Below are positions 45,747-58,677 of a stretch of DNA of 64,000 bases, piece by piece. The first letter of the stretch is position 1; each line of letters starts with the position of its first letter. A program made the translations under genes and the position numbers. Under the pieces are notes generated by a model. That model made no database searches. It saw only the letters and a program-made list of their open reading frames with translations, and was not told the DNA's origin. The DNA comes from Rubinisphaera italica (lineage in GTDB: Bacteria > Planctomycetota > Planctomycetia > Planctomycetales > Planctomycetaceae): the NCBI RefSeq assembly GCF_007859715.1, contig NZ_SJPG01000001.1, positions 2,258,728 to 2,322,727 on the forward strand. The letters are read 5' to 3'.

Positions 45747-47186
45747 TCATAAAAATATCACAACATACAAAATCGCGAGTACGATTTGCATCGCCGCGAA
45801 GGGAACAGCCATCGTAACGAAACCCATGAATGTTAATGGTAGCTTTTGCTTATGAATCAACGTCATAGCGACAACGGTTGAAGCCGAACCGATTGGAGTA
45901 ATGTTTCCACCGAGATTGGCTCCGAGGATCACACACCACCACAATGAAGAATCTGCGGGGAGACTCATCCCCGACAAAATTTTTGCCAGCACAGCAGCCA
46001 GGGGGATATTATCAGTAACAGAACTTGCCACCGCTGCCGAGGTTAATAAAGAGGCCGAGGCTGCCGAGGCAGGCAGTAAAAGCATCTGGGCAATCCCCTT
46101 GCCAATTAAATCGAGCACGAGGGCCTGTTCCATCACATAAATGACGACAAACAATCCCGCAAAAAAAGCGAGCAGATCCCAGTCCATCGCTGCATAGTAT
46201 TTATGAACTTCATTTTTGTAGGCTAGCAGCATCACACCGGCAAAGAACAGGGCAATAAAGCCCATACCAAGTTTGTCGAGATTCCAGGGCAGGGCAGACT
46301 GACCAGCCAATGTCGCGATAAATAAGCATAGGACGACCACTGCCATCCAGAAAAAGTTTTGATTCGGCACACTCTCGTTCTCGTCAAAACCTTCCACCAG
46401 GGCCCTGGCTTCGGCTTTTTCTTCGTCGGTTTTTAAGCTATCAATCTTAAATCGCCAACGTCCCATAAACAGAGTTGCTGCCGTGGCGACAAAGACATAT
46501 GGAGCAGCGATCAGAAAAAATTTCGCAAAGCTGATTCCAGCCGTTTTTCCGACAATAATATTCGGCACACTACTGATCAGTGTCAGCAAGCCTCCGACAT
46601 TCGTCAGCAAACCTTCGACCATCAGAAACCCAAGCATCAGCTCAGGGCGTTTCAGCTTGCCCAGAGAAACCGAAGTGAGACTGCCAATAATAATCATCGC
46701 CGTCACATTATTAAGAACGGCTGAAAACAGAACGGTCAGGCAGCCATAATAAATCAATAACAACCAGGGATCGCCCCCCGATTGCTTCGTCAGTCGAATC
46801 GCCAGCCAGCTGAAAACACCAGATCGGCTCGTCACTTCCACAAATAGACTCGCTCCCAGAATGACGGTAATCACGCTCCAGTCGATTCCGGGTATGTAAA
46901 CCGGCATCGGCAAATGATGACCATTCGGCAGAATAATTTCCCCGAATGGCAGGAGTTGCACATCAAACCAGGCCGCAAACATCGCTTCGAGAATCAGACA
47001 CAAACCTGCAAAAGTCCCGACAATAATCGATTTTTTGGCATGGATTTTTTCCTCGAATGCCAGCGCGAGAACCATCGCGATGAGCAGCATTGTAAAGAAG
47101 CCGGTCATCCAGGCTGGGACTTCATGCCCTGCGATGACTTCAGGGGTTTCCAGAAATGCGAGAAGGAATTGTGAGGCTGGCAACAT
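45747..47186 (-). CDS. NhaD/ArsB-family ion transporter
   Basis: 479 residues, about twelve hydrophobic segments. Motifs NVGGLLTLISSVPNIIVG (near 195) and NLGGNITPIGSASTVVAM (near 425) match the ion transporter (NhaD/ArsB) superfamily, the first with the AFEEKIHAKKS region usual for NhaD sodium/proton antiporters. Likely a cation/proton antiporter in the cytoplasmic membrane; the exact ion is not shown. ATG at 47186. Confidence 0.85.
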   Translation of the reverse strand: MLPASQFLLAFLETPEVIAGHEVPAWMTGFFTMLLIAMVLALAFEEKIHAKKSIIVGTFAGLCLILEAMFAAWFDVQLLPFGEIILPNGHHLPMPVYIPGIDWSVITVILGASLFVEVTSRSGVFSWLAIRLTKQSGGDPWLLLIYYGCLTVLFSAVLNNVTAMIIIGSLTSVSLGKLKRPELMLGFLMVEGLLTNVGGLLTLISSVPNIIVGKTAGISFAKFFLIAAPYVFVATAATLFMGRWRFKIDSLKTDEEKAEARALVEGFDENESVPNQNFFWMAVVVLCLFIATLAGQSALPWNLDKLGMGFIALFFAGVMLLAYKNEVHKYYAAMDWDLLAFFAGLFVVIYVMEQALVLDLIGKGIAQMLLLPASAASASLLTSAAVASSVTDNIPLAAVLAKILSGMSLPADSSLWWCVILGANLGGNITPIGSASTVVAMTLIHKQKLPLTFMGFVTMAVPFAAMQIVLAILYVVIFL

Positions 47187-47192
47187 ATGGTG

Positions 47193-48341
47193 TCAATTTC
47201 CAGATTGCGATGTTCGAAATTTACGGCAAGAAGCCTGAATGACAGTATGAACCATATTGGATAGCTGAACTAATTTCACGCGTGATTGCGAACTTGGTTT
47301 AGTCGTACAGATGACCGCAGCCGAGTTGGTATCCAGATCGATCCACATCAGGCATCCCGTCGCTCCCCAATGACCGATTACATTTTCCGGAAGTGTATCC
47401 CCAAATGTTTCCGGATGAGCTTTCCAGTTATGTCGCCAACCGAGTCCCCAACTGCGGTAATTCTTTTCGCGTTCGGACATCTGCTCGAAAAAACTCAACT
47501 GTGGTTGATACGCTTCCTTCAACGAAGCTGAGCTGAGAATCGTGCCTGCTCCACGCTGAATCTTGGTCATTTCCACGCAAAACTTGAGCATATCAGCCGA
47601 TGTGGACAACATCCCTCCCCAGGGTGCACCCAGGCTTCGCCAGTAATCGCTGTTCCAGTTGCCAGTCAACTCGAGTTGTTCTTCAGGGAGATCGACATCG
47701 ACGACTCGATTCAGTAAAGCGGTCGAATTTGCAGAAGCGGGAATGCCAAGAAAACTATTATTCATCCCCAGTGGAATGAAAATCTGCAGATGAATGAATT
47801 CTTCCAGTGACAGTCGGGTTAACTTCTCAACCACCTTGGCCAGAACCAGATACCCCATGCTTTGATAGCGTGAACTGGTGCCGGGAGGATAATCGAGCGA
47901 GACATCAATAACTCGCTGATAGAATTCATCGAGTGTTGCCTGCTGATCACGAAGCTCCAGGTTCTCTGGAAGTTGATCCGGCAAACCGGATGCGTGGCAG
48001 AGAAGTTGGCGAATGGTAATTCGACGTTTTTCACCACGATTCCATTCTGGCAAAATCTCCGAGAGCCGCTGGTTCAACGAAAGTTTCCCCAGTTCGACCA
48101 GTTTAAGAATAGCGGTCGCAATCACAGGTTTTGTTAAAGAGGCGATCAAAAAAAGTGAGTCGTCATTCAGTTCCGCATCCTGTCTCTGTCTTCCCATCTG
48201 CAAAACGGGAGAGGATGTCTCACAAAATGCCTGCAGCGAAATTGCAGAAAACTTGTCGTTTGTCACCAACTTTGAAATCATCGATTTCAAATAGGACCAC
48301 TCTTCGAGTTCTTCCCATTGTTCTCGACTGAATGACATCAT
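47193..48341 (-). CDS. Beta-lactamase-family serine hydrolase (class C/EstB-like)
   Basis: 382 residues with the SxxK motif Ser68-Leu-Thr-Lys71, a Tyr-Gln-Ser motif at SRYQSMGYLV and a C-terminal His-Trp-Gly (GHWGATG). There is no signal peptide, so it is a cytoplasmic esterase or peptidase rather than a drug-inactivating enzyme. The gene is immediately upstream of the NhaD-like gene (6 bases apart), so they are likely co-transcribed. ATG at 48341, with a second ATG one codon later. Confidence 0.86.
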   Translation of the reverse strand: MMSFSREQWEELEEWSYLKSMISKLVTNDKFSAISLQAFCETSSPVLQMGRQRQDAELNDDSLFLIASLTKPVIATAILKLVELGKLSLNQRLSEILPEWNRGEKRRITIRQLLCHASGLPDQLPENLELRDQQATLDEFYQRVIDVSLDYPPGTSSRYQSMGYLVLAKVVEKLTRLSLEEFIHLQIFIPLGMNNSFLGIPASANSTALLNRVVDVDLPEEQLELTGNWNSDYWRSLGAPWGGMLSTSADMLKFCVEMTKIQRGAGTILSSASLKEAYQPQLSFFEQMSEREKNYRSWGLGWRHNWKAHPETFGDTLPENVIGHWGATGCLMWIDLDTNSAAVICTTKPSSQSRVKLVQLSNMVHTVIQASCRKFRTSQSGN

Positions 48342-48410
48342 GTCTGCCTGTCGTTATAAAGCTCTTTCAGCAACTGATATACAGGGAATCTCTCTGGAGG
48401 GTAGAGCTAT

Positions 48411-48746
48411 TCAGGCTTGCGGAATTTCGACTTCGTGAACTTCGATGATCGTATCGAGTTTGGTAATTTCCAGAACATCGCGAACATCATCAGACGGATT
48501 GTAAATGTGCACGGTCACTCCCAGATTTCGCATGGCTGCGATCAATCCGAGTGTGCCGCTGGGAATCAATTTCACACCGGTCAGATCAAATGCCAGGACT
48601 TTACAATTATGTTCCTTGATCACCTTGACCAGTTCATCCCGGCATTCCGCCAGATTCAAATTCGCAACAGCATCCTGGCCGCCAAAGCCAACAACTGTCA
48701 ATTCCCCAGCCTGATAAATCGTTAAACAACCCGCTTGATAAGCCAT
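48411..48746 (-). CDS. STAS-domain anti-sigma factor antagonist-like protein
   Basis: 111 residues with one STAS domain: a beta-strand/helix pattern and the phosphorylatable Ser region LIPSGTLGLIAAM near 65. Probably takes part in a partner-switching cascade; no anti-sigma factor or phosphatase is encoded nearby. The ATG at 48746 has a GAGG site 6 bases upstream; the GTG at 48758 is weaker. Confidence 0.85.
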   Translation of the reverse strand: MAYQAGCLTIYQAGELTVVGFGGQDAVANLNLAECRDELVKVIKEHNCKVLAFDLTGVKLIPSGTLGLIAAMRNLGVTVHIYNPSDDVRDVLEITKLDTIIEVHEVEIPQA

Positions 48747-48833
48747 GGAACGCCTCACTCTTCAAAGGATTAACTTCCCTGATCTTTATGACATCGAAAG
48801 ATCGAAGCTGTGATTCCAGCTGAACGCTTCTCG

Positions 48834-48859
48834 CCCCCTGAGCATAATTAGCAAGGGGG
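48834..48859. terminator. CCCCCT...AGGGGG inverted repeat after valS
   Basis: CCCCCT at 48834-48839 pairs with AGGGGG at 48854-48859. No T-run; it is between valS and the STAS gene. Confidence 0.3.
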
Positions 48860-48876
48860 TAGTAGCTTAGATCAGA

Positions 48877-51867
<2,991 letters not shown>

Positions 51868-51984
51868 CAATATCACGATCAATAATTATTGAGTTAGTTT
51901 TAATTGTAGGGTGCATCTTGACGCACCTTCCGGCGGGTGCCTTTGCTGGCTCGCCCATTACTGTTTGAGTTCTTTAAAATAGGA

Positions 51985-53562
51985 TCACTTTGCCGGTTCA
52001 AATTCACCATCATCTTTATAGAGCTTGTATTCGACACTATCCACAAGAGCCAGCCAGCTCGCTTCGATAATATTTTCACTCACGCCAATCGTGCTCCAGA
52101 CCTCTTTATTATCTTTACTTTCGATCACCACTCGCACCTTGGCTGCGGTTCCACCGGTCGAATTGATGACTCGCACTTTGTAATCGACGAGCTGAAGTGT
52201 TTCGAGGGCCGGGTAGGCAGGGATCAATGCCTTTCGCAGAGCATTATCGAGAGCATTCACCGGGCCATCTCCCTCGGCAACAACGTGCTCAGTATTCCCA
52301 TTAACCTTTAATTTGACAGTCGCTTCGGTCTGGGGATCATGAGCAGAATCCGTTTCGACATTGACCCGATAATGGAGTCTTGCGAACTTCGGCTCGTAAG
52401 TCTTGGCAACTTTCTTGATCAGCAAATCGAACGAAGCTTCTGCTGCTTCGAATTGATAGCCTGCATACTCCAGCTCTTCAACGCGAGCCAAAATCGCCTT
52501 CATCAATTCGGCATCCTGGTTCAGATTATACTTCGTCGTTTTGGCGACGATATTCGAACGTCCCGACAATTCACTCACCAGAATTTTGCGATTATTTCCG
52601 ACGACTTCAGGAGTGATATGCTCATAACTGGAAGCCAGACGATTGACCGCGTGCACGTGCATGCCCCCCTTATGGGCAAAAGCACTACTGCCAACAAATG
52701 CCTGATTGGATCGGAAATTCATATTGGCCAGTTCATAAACGTATCGCGAGAGTTCGGTCAGATGTTCGACCGAACCTTCGTGCAAGGCCTGATAATTTTT
52801 CTTGAGGACCAGGTTTGCAATTGCCGAAACGAGATCGGCATTCCCACAACGCTCACCGATCCCATTGATTGTTCCCTGTACCTGAACTGCCCCTTCGTCA
52901 ATGGCACGAATTGTATTGGCGACCGCAACATCGGAATCGTTATGGCAATGAATTCCCAGCGGGGCTTTAATGGCGCCCTTAGCTGCTTTGACGGCTGCTG
53001 CGATTCCTTCGGGAAGAGTCCCCCCGTTCGTGTCACACAGACAGACCAGTTCCGCTCCTGCTTCTGAAGCCGCCTGGATGGTTTTCAGGGCGAATTCAGG
53101 ATTGTGTCGATACCCATCAAAATAATGCTCGGCATCATAAATGACCCGTCGTCCTTCGGCGACAAGATAAGCGACAGAGTCGCGGATCATCGCCAGGTTT
53201 TCGGCTTCATCGACCCGCAGAATTTCCGTCACATGCAAGTCCCACGTCTTTCCGACGACTGTGCAAACAGGCGTTTTTGCATCCCGCAAAGCAATCAAGC
53301 CCAGATCGTCCTCGGCTGCGATCTCCTTTTTGCGAGTCATTCCGAACGCAGTGATCTGAGCATGTTTCAGATCCATGTCCTGCACATGCTGAAAATACTC
53401 GGCATCCTTCTGATTGGCCTGAGCGAAACCCCCTTCAATCAGATCGAATCCGAGTTCATCGAGCTTGGCGGTAATCATCAGTTTATCTTGTAGGGAGAAA
53501 TTGACACCTTCTCCCTGACTGCCATCGCGAAGTGTCGTATCGTAGATCTGGATTCTGGACAT
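51985..53562 (-). CDS. cimA: Citramalate synthase-like enzyme
   Basis: 525 residues of the DRE-TIM metallolyase (LeuA/CimA) family: YDTTLRDGSQGEGVNFS near 5-21, HCHNDSDVAVANT with the metal His pair, CDTNGG, and a C-terminal regulatory domain. It joins pyruvate and acetyl-CoA to citramalate, the entry to isoleucine synthesis, if the substrate is as in other CimA. The GGWPGSNP-type motif of typical CimA reads GGFAQANQKD here, so specificity should be checked. ATG at 53562. Confidence 0.87.
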   Translation of the reverse strand: MSRIQIYDTTLRDGSQGEGVNFSLQDKLMITAKLDELGFDLIEGGFAQANQKDAEYFQHVQDMDLKHAQITAFGMTRKKEIAAEDDLGLIALRDAKTPVCTVVGKTWDLHVTEILRVDEAENLAMIRDSVAYLVAEGRRVIYDAEHYFDGYRHNPEFALKTIQAASEAGAELVCLCDTNGGTLPEGIAAAVKAAKGAIKAPLGIHCHNDSDVAVANTIRAIDEGAVQVQGTINGIGERCGNADLVSAIANLVLKKNYQALHEGSVEHLTELSRYVYELANMNFRSNQAFVGSSAFAHKGGMHVHAVNRLASSYEHITPEVVGNNRKILVSELSGRSNIVAKTTKYNLNQDAELMKAILARVEELEYAGYQFEAAEASFDLLIKKVAKTYEPKFARLHYRVNVETDSAHDPQTEATVKLKVNGNTEHVVAEGDGPVNALDNALRKALIPAYPALETLQLVDYKVRVINSTGGTAAKVRVVIESKDNKEVWSTIGVSENIIEASWLALVDSVEYKLYKDDGEFEPAK

Positions 53563-53585
53563 AAGATTGATTCTAGAATATTTCA

Positions 53586-53621
53586 AAAATGATTTATCCG
53601 CGTTCTGCCTGAGCGAATTCT
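53586..53621 (+). repeat. Dispersed intergenic repeat, family B, copy 2
   Basis: See copy 1 at 42594-42628. Confidence 0.6.
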
Positions 53622-53688
53622 ACGTGTTAATTAATAATTGCACATGCGAAGGCACCCCGCATTTCAAAATGCCTCGATCTGTGGAAAT

Positions 53689-53724
53689 AAAAAAATCCTC
53701 TCAGGTGAGTGACCTGAGAGGATT
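53689..53724 (-). terminator. Rho-independent terminator of the ABC/DUF4340 operon
   Basis: Minus-strand stem AATCCTCTCAGGT / ACCTGAGAGGATT, 13 pairs around a 5-base loop, followed by seven T. Confidence 0.92.
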
Positions 53725-53902
53725 ATGAAAGCATTATGCGATCCCAGCGTCACCTTAATAAGGCCCGGTAATAATCACGCCAATAATGATCACATGGAAA
53801 TTCAACATGAGAGTGTCTTACTGATTCAGACAAAACGACTTGGTTTATTTGACATACTTTATGTCCTGACCCCAAAAAGGTCAAACGGTTCACGCAATTT
53901 CT

Positions 53903-55681
53903 CTACTGAGAGGATGTCGTGGCCGGTGCAGGTGTCGAAGTCGACTCTGCGGGAGGTGTTGTTTCCGAGGTTGAAACCGGTGGAGGAGTACTTGTGGTTG
54001 CTGGAGCCGGCATGGCCGGAGTCGAAGTTGTGGCTGCAGGAGCAGGAGTTGCTTCCGTTGGAGCTGGCATTTCGGGTTTTGTCGAGGTTCCAGCAGGAGC
54101 AGGAGTCGATGTTGTCTCTTCGGGAACGGGAGTTGAATTCACAGGAGCCGGCATTTCCGGTTTCGTCTCCGTTGATGTTTCCGGAGCCGGTTCTTCAGCA
54201 GGAGCCTTTTCCTCGACTAAATCGGCTCGTCCTTTATTCAAACGATCGAAACTGGCTGCGTCAATCACGTAATACCAGTCGGCAAAACGGTCATTGAGCT
54301 GATCGACAAGTTTTCTGGCATCTTCAAGTTGTTTCTTATGCTCTTCAAGATCCCGTTCGTATTGCTTCAATGCAGCCTCATAAGCGGCTTGCTTATCATC
54401 GGTTATCTCAGCGGTCTCTGTTTCAGATTCCGCTGCGTCGCCATCAGCAGGCTCAGGGCTCGCTTCTGTTTCCGATTCCGCTGGGGGGACCGGTTTCGTA
54501 GGAATTGCACCAATTGCATCGGGATCAAACTGCACAGAAACAAACAGATAGCGGCTCTTTTTTGATCCACTTTCATCGGCAGGTTTTGAAGGCTCCTCGG
54601 TTTCCTCTTCATCCTCACTCTGGGCAGAGCCAACTTCAATATCGAATTCATCACCCGTGAATAAATCGCCGAATCTCAGCACATATTTGACGCCAGAATT
54701 CGTTAGAGCCGAGAGCTCTCCTTCATTGGAGTATAATTCTAAGCCTCGATCTTCAGTCGGCACTAAATAGTACCCTCGGCTATTCAACTCGCGTTGAGTA
54801 CTCCGACTCGGTGTCACATCCCCGGTCATTCGCAAATCCCCCCGCAGACCTTCCGGTTTGGGGCGAACACCGATAATTTTCAGCCCATCAAGAGCCGTCA
54901 CCATGGCATTGACTTCTGACGATTTTAATTCCTCTTTTGCGGGATCCAGACCAGCCATTGTCCAGGGATCAGAATCGGAAGCTCGCGTCAGGATCACATC
55001 GGAACCGGCTAAAATACGACCGTTAAGTACATCGACAGAATGATCGTGAATCTCAAGTTCTCGAAGTGAGGCAGGTTCAATGATGAGCAAATCCGGTTCA
55101 ATCCAGTCGCCAAACTTGGTGGTCAGATCAATTTTCAGATTGGTGATATAAGTGATTTTATCATCCGGCTTTCGCACATAATATTGATCCGTCTTATCAG
55201 GAACTTTGTTGCCGATAATCAGATCGACTAAAGCAGTATCACCCTTGGTCAAGGTGAGGCGATCACCACGACCTTTCAGGGAATCTTTGTCATCCGCTAA
55301 GGGATCGACAACGCCCAGTCGGGCAAAGTCGAGTTCAGATTCACCTGCAACCGCTCCACGCTCCACGCCAACAAGTGAACTGGCAGTTTTCGACAACTGT
55401 TCGGCTCCATCAGCGGGGTAGTCGTAATGGGAGGGAATTCTCCACTCGTTACCCACACGGCTGACCTCAAAAGGCTTAATCACAGCGGTCTCATCATCGA
55501 AGACAATCACCCGCACGCCGGTCGCTTCAGTGGGATCGGTAAACTCCGGGAAAAACTTTTCACCCACATTGGCGGCCACATTGACATTCATTTCTGCCGA
55601 AGGCATGCCATTCCAGATGGCTAAAGTGAGCGTTACAACGGCAACGACAACATAAATTAATGTTCGAGTCATACTGTTCAT
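53903..55681 (-). CDS. DUF4340 membrane-anchored protein with Pro/Thr/Ser-rich tail
   Basis: 592 residues. One N-terminal transmembrane segment (IYVVVAVVTLTLAIWNG), then DUF4340 repeats (about 40-420), a charged coiled coil (YEAALKQYERDLEEHKKQLEDARKLVDQL near 425-455) and a low-complexity tail of about 95 residues with repeated KPEMPAP, PAP and TST units. DUF4340 proteins are usually encoded with GldA/GldG-type ABC genes, and this one follows them here. The tail may cross the peptidoglycan or be glycosylated (inference). ATG at 55681. Ends the operon at a strong terminator. Confidence 0.9.
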   Translation of the reverse strand: MNSMTRTLIYVVVAVVTLTLAIWNGMPSAEMNVNVAANVGEKFFPEFTDPTEATGVRVIVFDDETAVIKPFEVSRVGNEWRIPSHYDYPADGAEQLSKTASSLVGVERGAVAGESELDFARLGVVDPLADDKDSLKGRGDRLTLTKGDTALVDLIIGNKVPDKTDQYYVRKPDDKITYITNLKIDLTTKFGDWIEPDLLIIEPASLRELEIHDHSVDVLNGRILAGSDVILTRASDSDPWTMAGLDPAKEELKSSEVNAMVTALDGLKIIGVRPKPEGLRGDLRMTGDVTPSRSTQRELNSRGYYLVPTEDRGLELYSNEGELSALTNSGVKYVLRFGDLFTGDEFDIEVGSAQSEDEEETEEPSKPADESGSKKSRYLFVSVQFDPDAIGAIPTKPVPPAESETEASPEPADGDAAESETETAEITDDKQAAYEAALKQYERDLEEHKKQLEDARKLVDQLNDRFADWYYVIDAASFDRLNKGRADLVEEKAPAEEPAPETSTETKPEMPAPVNSTPVPEETTSTPAPAGTSTKPEMPAPTEATPAPAATTSTPAMPAPATTSTPPPVSTSETTPPAESTSTPAPATTSSQ

Positions 55682-55814
55682 CAGAAACTCAACCTCTTAT
55701 GGGAATCATGACCTGGTTCACTTCTCATTTTCAGTTCACTGAGAAATTGGATCCGAACACTGGTCCTCTAAATTCGATATAGGAAACTTGAAAAATGCTT
55801 CTAGAAAATTTGCT

Positions 55815-58562
55815 CTAAGCTCGCTTAACCCGTCGTTCATCGATAATCATGCGACGTTCATTGCGAACGCGGGAAAAACCGATGATCAAACCGAGAAGAA
55901 TCGCTGGAAGTGGCGGCAGCACAATCGCCCAGAAGCGGAACTGTCCTTTGACGGCAGCGATTTCCCGTTCTGAACTCGCTTTAATCGCCTGGATTTGCGC
56001 TTCCGATTCTCGTTCAATATCGACGGTGTCGACTTCCACCTTACGGCTCAATGCCGACTGCAACATCTGAATTTCACGGAGTTTTGCCAACTCATCCATA
56101 GACGTATCTTTTTCAAGTTCGGCAATTTTATCCCGCAACTCCTGATTCGCATCGGCTAATCGTTCTTCTTCAGCCTCACGAGCAGCTTTCTCTGCGGCAC
56201 TTCGTTTTTCCACAGCTCCAGATGTCAACGTTTCGACCCAATCGAGTGTACGGGATTCGTCCCGACGATTTCTCAGTGAGATGAAATCTTCCTCACCGGC
56301 CAATGAATCGACGCAGTTCAAGACGAACTTGATGTTGTCGAGTTTCATCTCGATGCCGAGAGCCTGAATGCTTTGTCGTTCTGCCAGATCGAAAATTCCA
56401 TCGGAAATTAGATCGATATCCGCCACAAAAATCGCATTGATGACGGGGTTTTTACCAGACTCTTTTTCATCCGCTTTCGATTTCACTCGTGCTGCTACGA
56501 CGTGGCTAAATTCATCATTGTCGCGACGGGGATTATTATTGAGCGTCATTCCAAATAGTGGATTTCGAATGATCAGATTATCAAAATTCAAGATCCCGGA
56601 ATTCGCCGCTCCCGATCGCAGCAGAGGTGTAAATTCCATAGTTTCACTCTCTCGCGGAACAACTGTTCCCGAGTAGTAAATCAGCATCTGCTGCAATCCG
56701 GCTGTCGTCTGATCGTCGGGATTGAAGGCATCGCGAGCCTTTCTTTTATCGTAGACGAACACGGCTTCCGGCCCGAGCATATCCTCAATTTTCGGATATG
56801 GAGAATCGCGATCAAAAACGATTTCTCCATTCTCCCAGACAACTTCCATTACACCCAGCAGTGAGGTTAATTTACCGCCATCGGCTTTTGGTTCACTCGG
56901 AGCCTGCTGACCCATCATGCCACCACCTTGAGGCGGTTTCTCCATGCGAGGAGCCATATTAATGTTGAACATCGGCATGGGGTCATCAAAGATCAATGTC
57001 GGATTTCCTGTGGCCACATACGTGACCAGGTTTTCCAGTTGTGGCTCTGTCAGCGAAGAAGGCAGGATCGCCAGCAGGACGTCGAATTTGGATTCATCAA
57101 TTGGAGAGTCTGGAGAAATCTCTTCAATGTTATATTGCTTCTTCAACTCTGTCACGATCCTCCATTCCGGTTGGCTACGGAACGTCGCCGAGTCAAATCC
57201 ACCAGCAACACTGGCATCGGTTTTCAAAATGCCGACCGTCAATCGGGTTTCGCGGGAAACAGTTCGCAGAGAGCGAGTCAGTTCGTATTCCACTGAATTC
57301 CCTAAATCGAAAAAGGGAATGACCACTTCATCCAAACCACTGCTGATTCGCACGCCCATGAAGATCTCTTCGATTTTGATCTCTCCATTGCGTTCTGTCT
57401 GCACAGATCGTGAAGTGATTCCCAGTAATCGAGCCTGTTCGGCTTCTTCACTGAATGGCTCCACATTTGTGATGCGAACATTGATTTTCGAACCGCCACG
57501 ATGAGCCAGTTCGCGTAAGGTGCCGATCAGATTCTGATGCACAGCTGAGTATTCTTCTGGAACCTGAGGACTGACAAACGCCTGAATCGTCACAGGTCGC
57601 TCGGCATCAAGCTCCTTAATGACTTTCGAGGTGACCGAAGAAAGCGTGTACAGACTTCGTTGCGTAAAATCGAAACGGCTGACCGAGCCAATGGCCAGAG
57701 TTGTAATGCTCATCAGAGCAATCGCCAGAGAAATCGAGCGGACCGAGAACTGCCAGCCCATTGAGTTGTTCTCTTCGCCTGTGTTCCAATGTCGTCGGGA
57801 AATGACCACATAATTCAGATACAGAAACAACCCAATCAACGAGAAGAAATAAACTATCCCGGCCAGCGGCAGAATTCCAAGAGCAAAATCACTCAGGTGA
57901 TGACTGATGGTAAAAACATCCATCGCTCCAGCCTGAGGAATGATCGCTGCAACGCGTTCGGAAGACATACCAAATGTTCGCAGAAACGCAGCCACTCCTG
58001 ATGTCACAACATTCGCAACCAGAGAAATATAGACGGGGATGCAGCAGAAGATTGCCCCCAGCACAAACGCAACCGCTGAGTGACTCGTTAATGCGGAAGC
58101 GAGCATCCCGGCACTGATCAGCGACGCACCGGCTAGCCAGTATCCGATGTAGGTTGTGAATTGAACGCCTGGGTCGGGATTGCCGATCACACTGAGCATG
58201 ATCAGGTTCGTGCATGAAAATAGTAAACCAACGGTGTAAACAGCCAGAATGGCCAGATACTTACCGATTAGAATCTCAAGATCGGTCGCTGGCATCGTGA
58301 ACAGCAACTCATCCGTCCCCATTTTCCGTTCATCTGCCCAGCAGGTCATCGTGAGAGCCGGGATTAGAAAAACGAGCAGAGCCGGAAAGTTGGATGTCAG
58401 TTGGTCGAGTGTCGCATGATTACTGGCGAAAAAATCAGCCGAAAATGCCAGCGAGGCAGCGATCACCACAAAGGCGACAATAACGACATAGCCCAGAAGA
58501 CCGGAAAAAAAACCTGCCAGATTTCTGGAAAAGACCGCGTGTATTACATGTCCGCGAATCAT
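55815..58562 (-). CDS. ABC-2 permease fused to GldG-like extracytoplasmic domain
   Basis: 915 residues. N-terminal ABC-2-type permease with about six transmembrane segments (1-290: FFSGLLGYVVIVAFVVIAASL, then LLFSCTNLIMLSV), a GldG/ABC auxiliary domain (about 300-800: TLSSVTSKVIKELDAERPVTIQAFVSPQ, GYLVTYVATGNPTLIFDDP), a coiled coil (EKRSAAEKAAREAEEERLAD) and a last transmembrane helix (FWAIVLPPLPAILLGLIIGFS). So GldF and GldG parts are fused. The ATG at 58562 has AGGA 7 bases before it. Neighbouring ATPase and DUF4340 genes complete the system. Confidence 0.9.
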   Translation of the reverse strand: MIRGHVIHAVFSRNLAGFFSGLLGYVVIVAFVVIAASLAFSADFFASNHATLDQLTSNFPALLVFLIPALTMTCWADERKMGTDELLFTMPATDLEILIGKYLAILAVYTVGLLFSCTNLIMLSVIGNPDPGVQFTTYIGYWLAGASLISAGMLASALTSHSAVAFVLGAIFCCIPVYISLVANVVTSGVAAFLRTFGMSSERVAAIIPQAGAMDVFTISHHLSDFALGILPLAGIVYFFSLIGLFLYLNYVVISRRHWNTGEENNSMGWQFSVRSISLAIALMSITTLAIGSVSRFDFTQRSLYTLSSVTSKVIKELDAERPVTIQAFVSPQVPEEYSAVHQNLIGTLRELAHRGGSKINVRITNVEPFSEEAEQARLLGITSRSVQTERNGEIKIEEIFMGVRISSGLDEVVIPFFDLGNSVEYELTRSLRTVSRETRLTVGILKTDASVAGGFDSATFRSQPEWRIVTELKKQYNIEEISPDSPIDESKFDVLLAILPSSLTEPQLENLVTYVATGNPTLIFDDPMPMFNINMAPRMEKPPQGGGMMGQQAPSEPKADGGKLTSLLGVMEVVWENGEIVFDRDSPYPKIEDMLGPEAVFVYDKRKARDAFNPDDQTTAGLQQMLIYYSGTVVPRESETMEFTPLLRSGAANSGILNFDNLIIRNPLFGMTLNNNPRRDNDEFSHVVAARVKSKADEKESGKNPVINAIFVADIDLISDGIFDLAERQSIQALGIEMKLDNIKFVLNCVDSLAGEEDFISLRNRRDESRTLDWVETLTSGAVEKRSAAEKAAREAEEERLADANQELRDKIAELEKDTSMDELAKLREIQMLQSALSRKVEVDTVDIERESEAQIQAIKASSEREIAAVKGQFRFWAIVLPPLPAILLGLIIGFSRVRNERRMIIDERRVKRA

Positions 58563-58623
58563 CGTGTGTCCTACTCCTCTATTTGAGAGAGACTCTAGAA
58601 TAGTCTCATATTGAATTATCAGT

Positions 58624-58650
58624 TGTAGGTCGGACACTGCCCGACCTACA
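58624..58650. repeat. REP-like palindrome, variant copy
   Basis: TGTAGGTCGG ACACTGC CCGACCTACA, a perfect 10-base inverted repeat. It shares TGTAGGTC...GACCTACA with the RAYT-flanking copies. Confidence 0.7.
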
Positions 58651-58677
58651 GGATTCTTCTTAAATACGCTTGAGGTC

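Larger units (their letters stand above)
53563..53902. other. Intergenic region upstream of cimA
   Basis: Holds repeat family B copy 2 and the terminator at 53689-53724; no gene seen between 53725 and 53902. Confidence 0.55.

Noticed and set aside
52339..53067. A 242-codon plus-strand frame inside cimA
   Set aside because: The opposite frame has all catalytic motifs of the metallolyase family; the shadow has none.
53919..54272. A Gly/Val/Ala-rich plus-strand frame
   Set aside because: It is the reverse of the low-complexity tail of DUF4340 and reflects base composition only.
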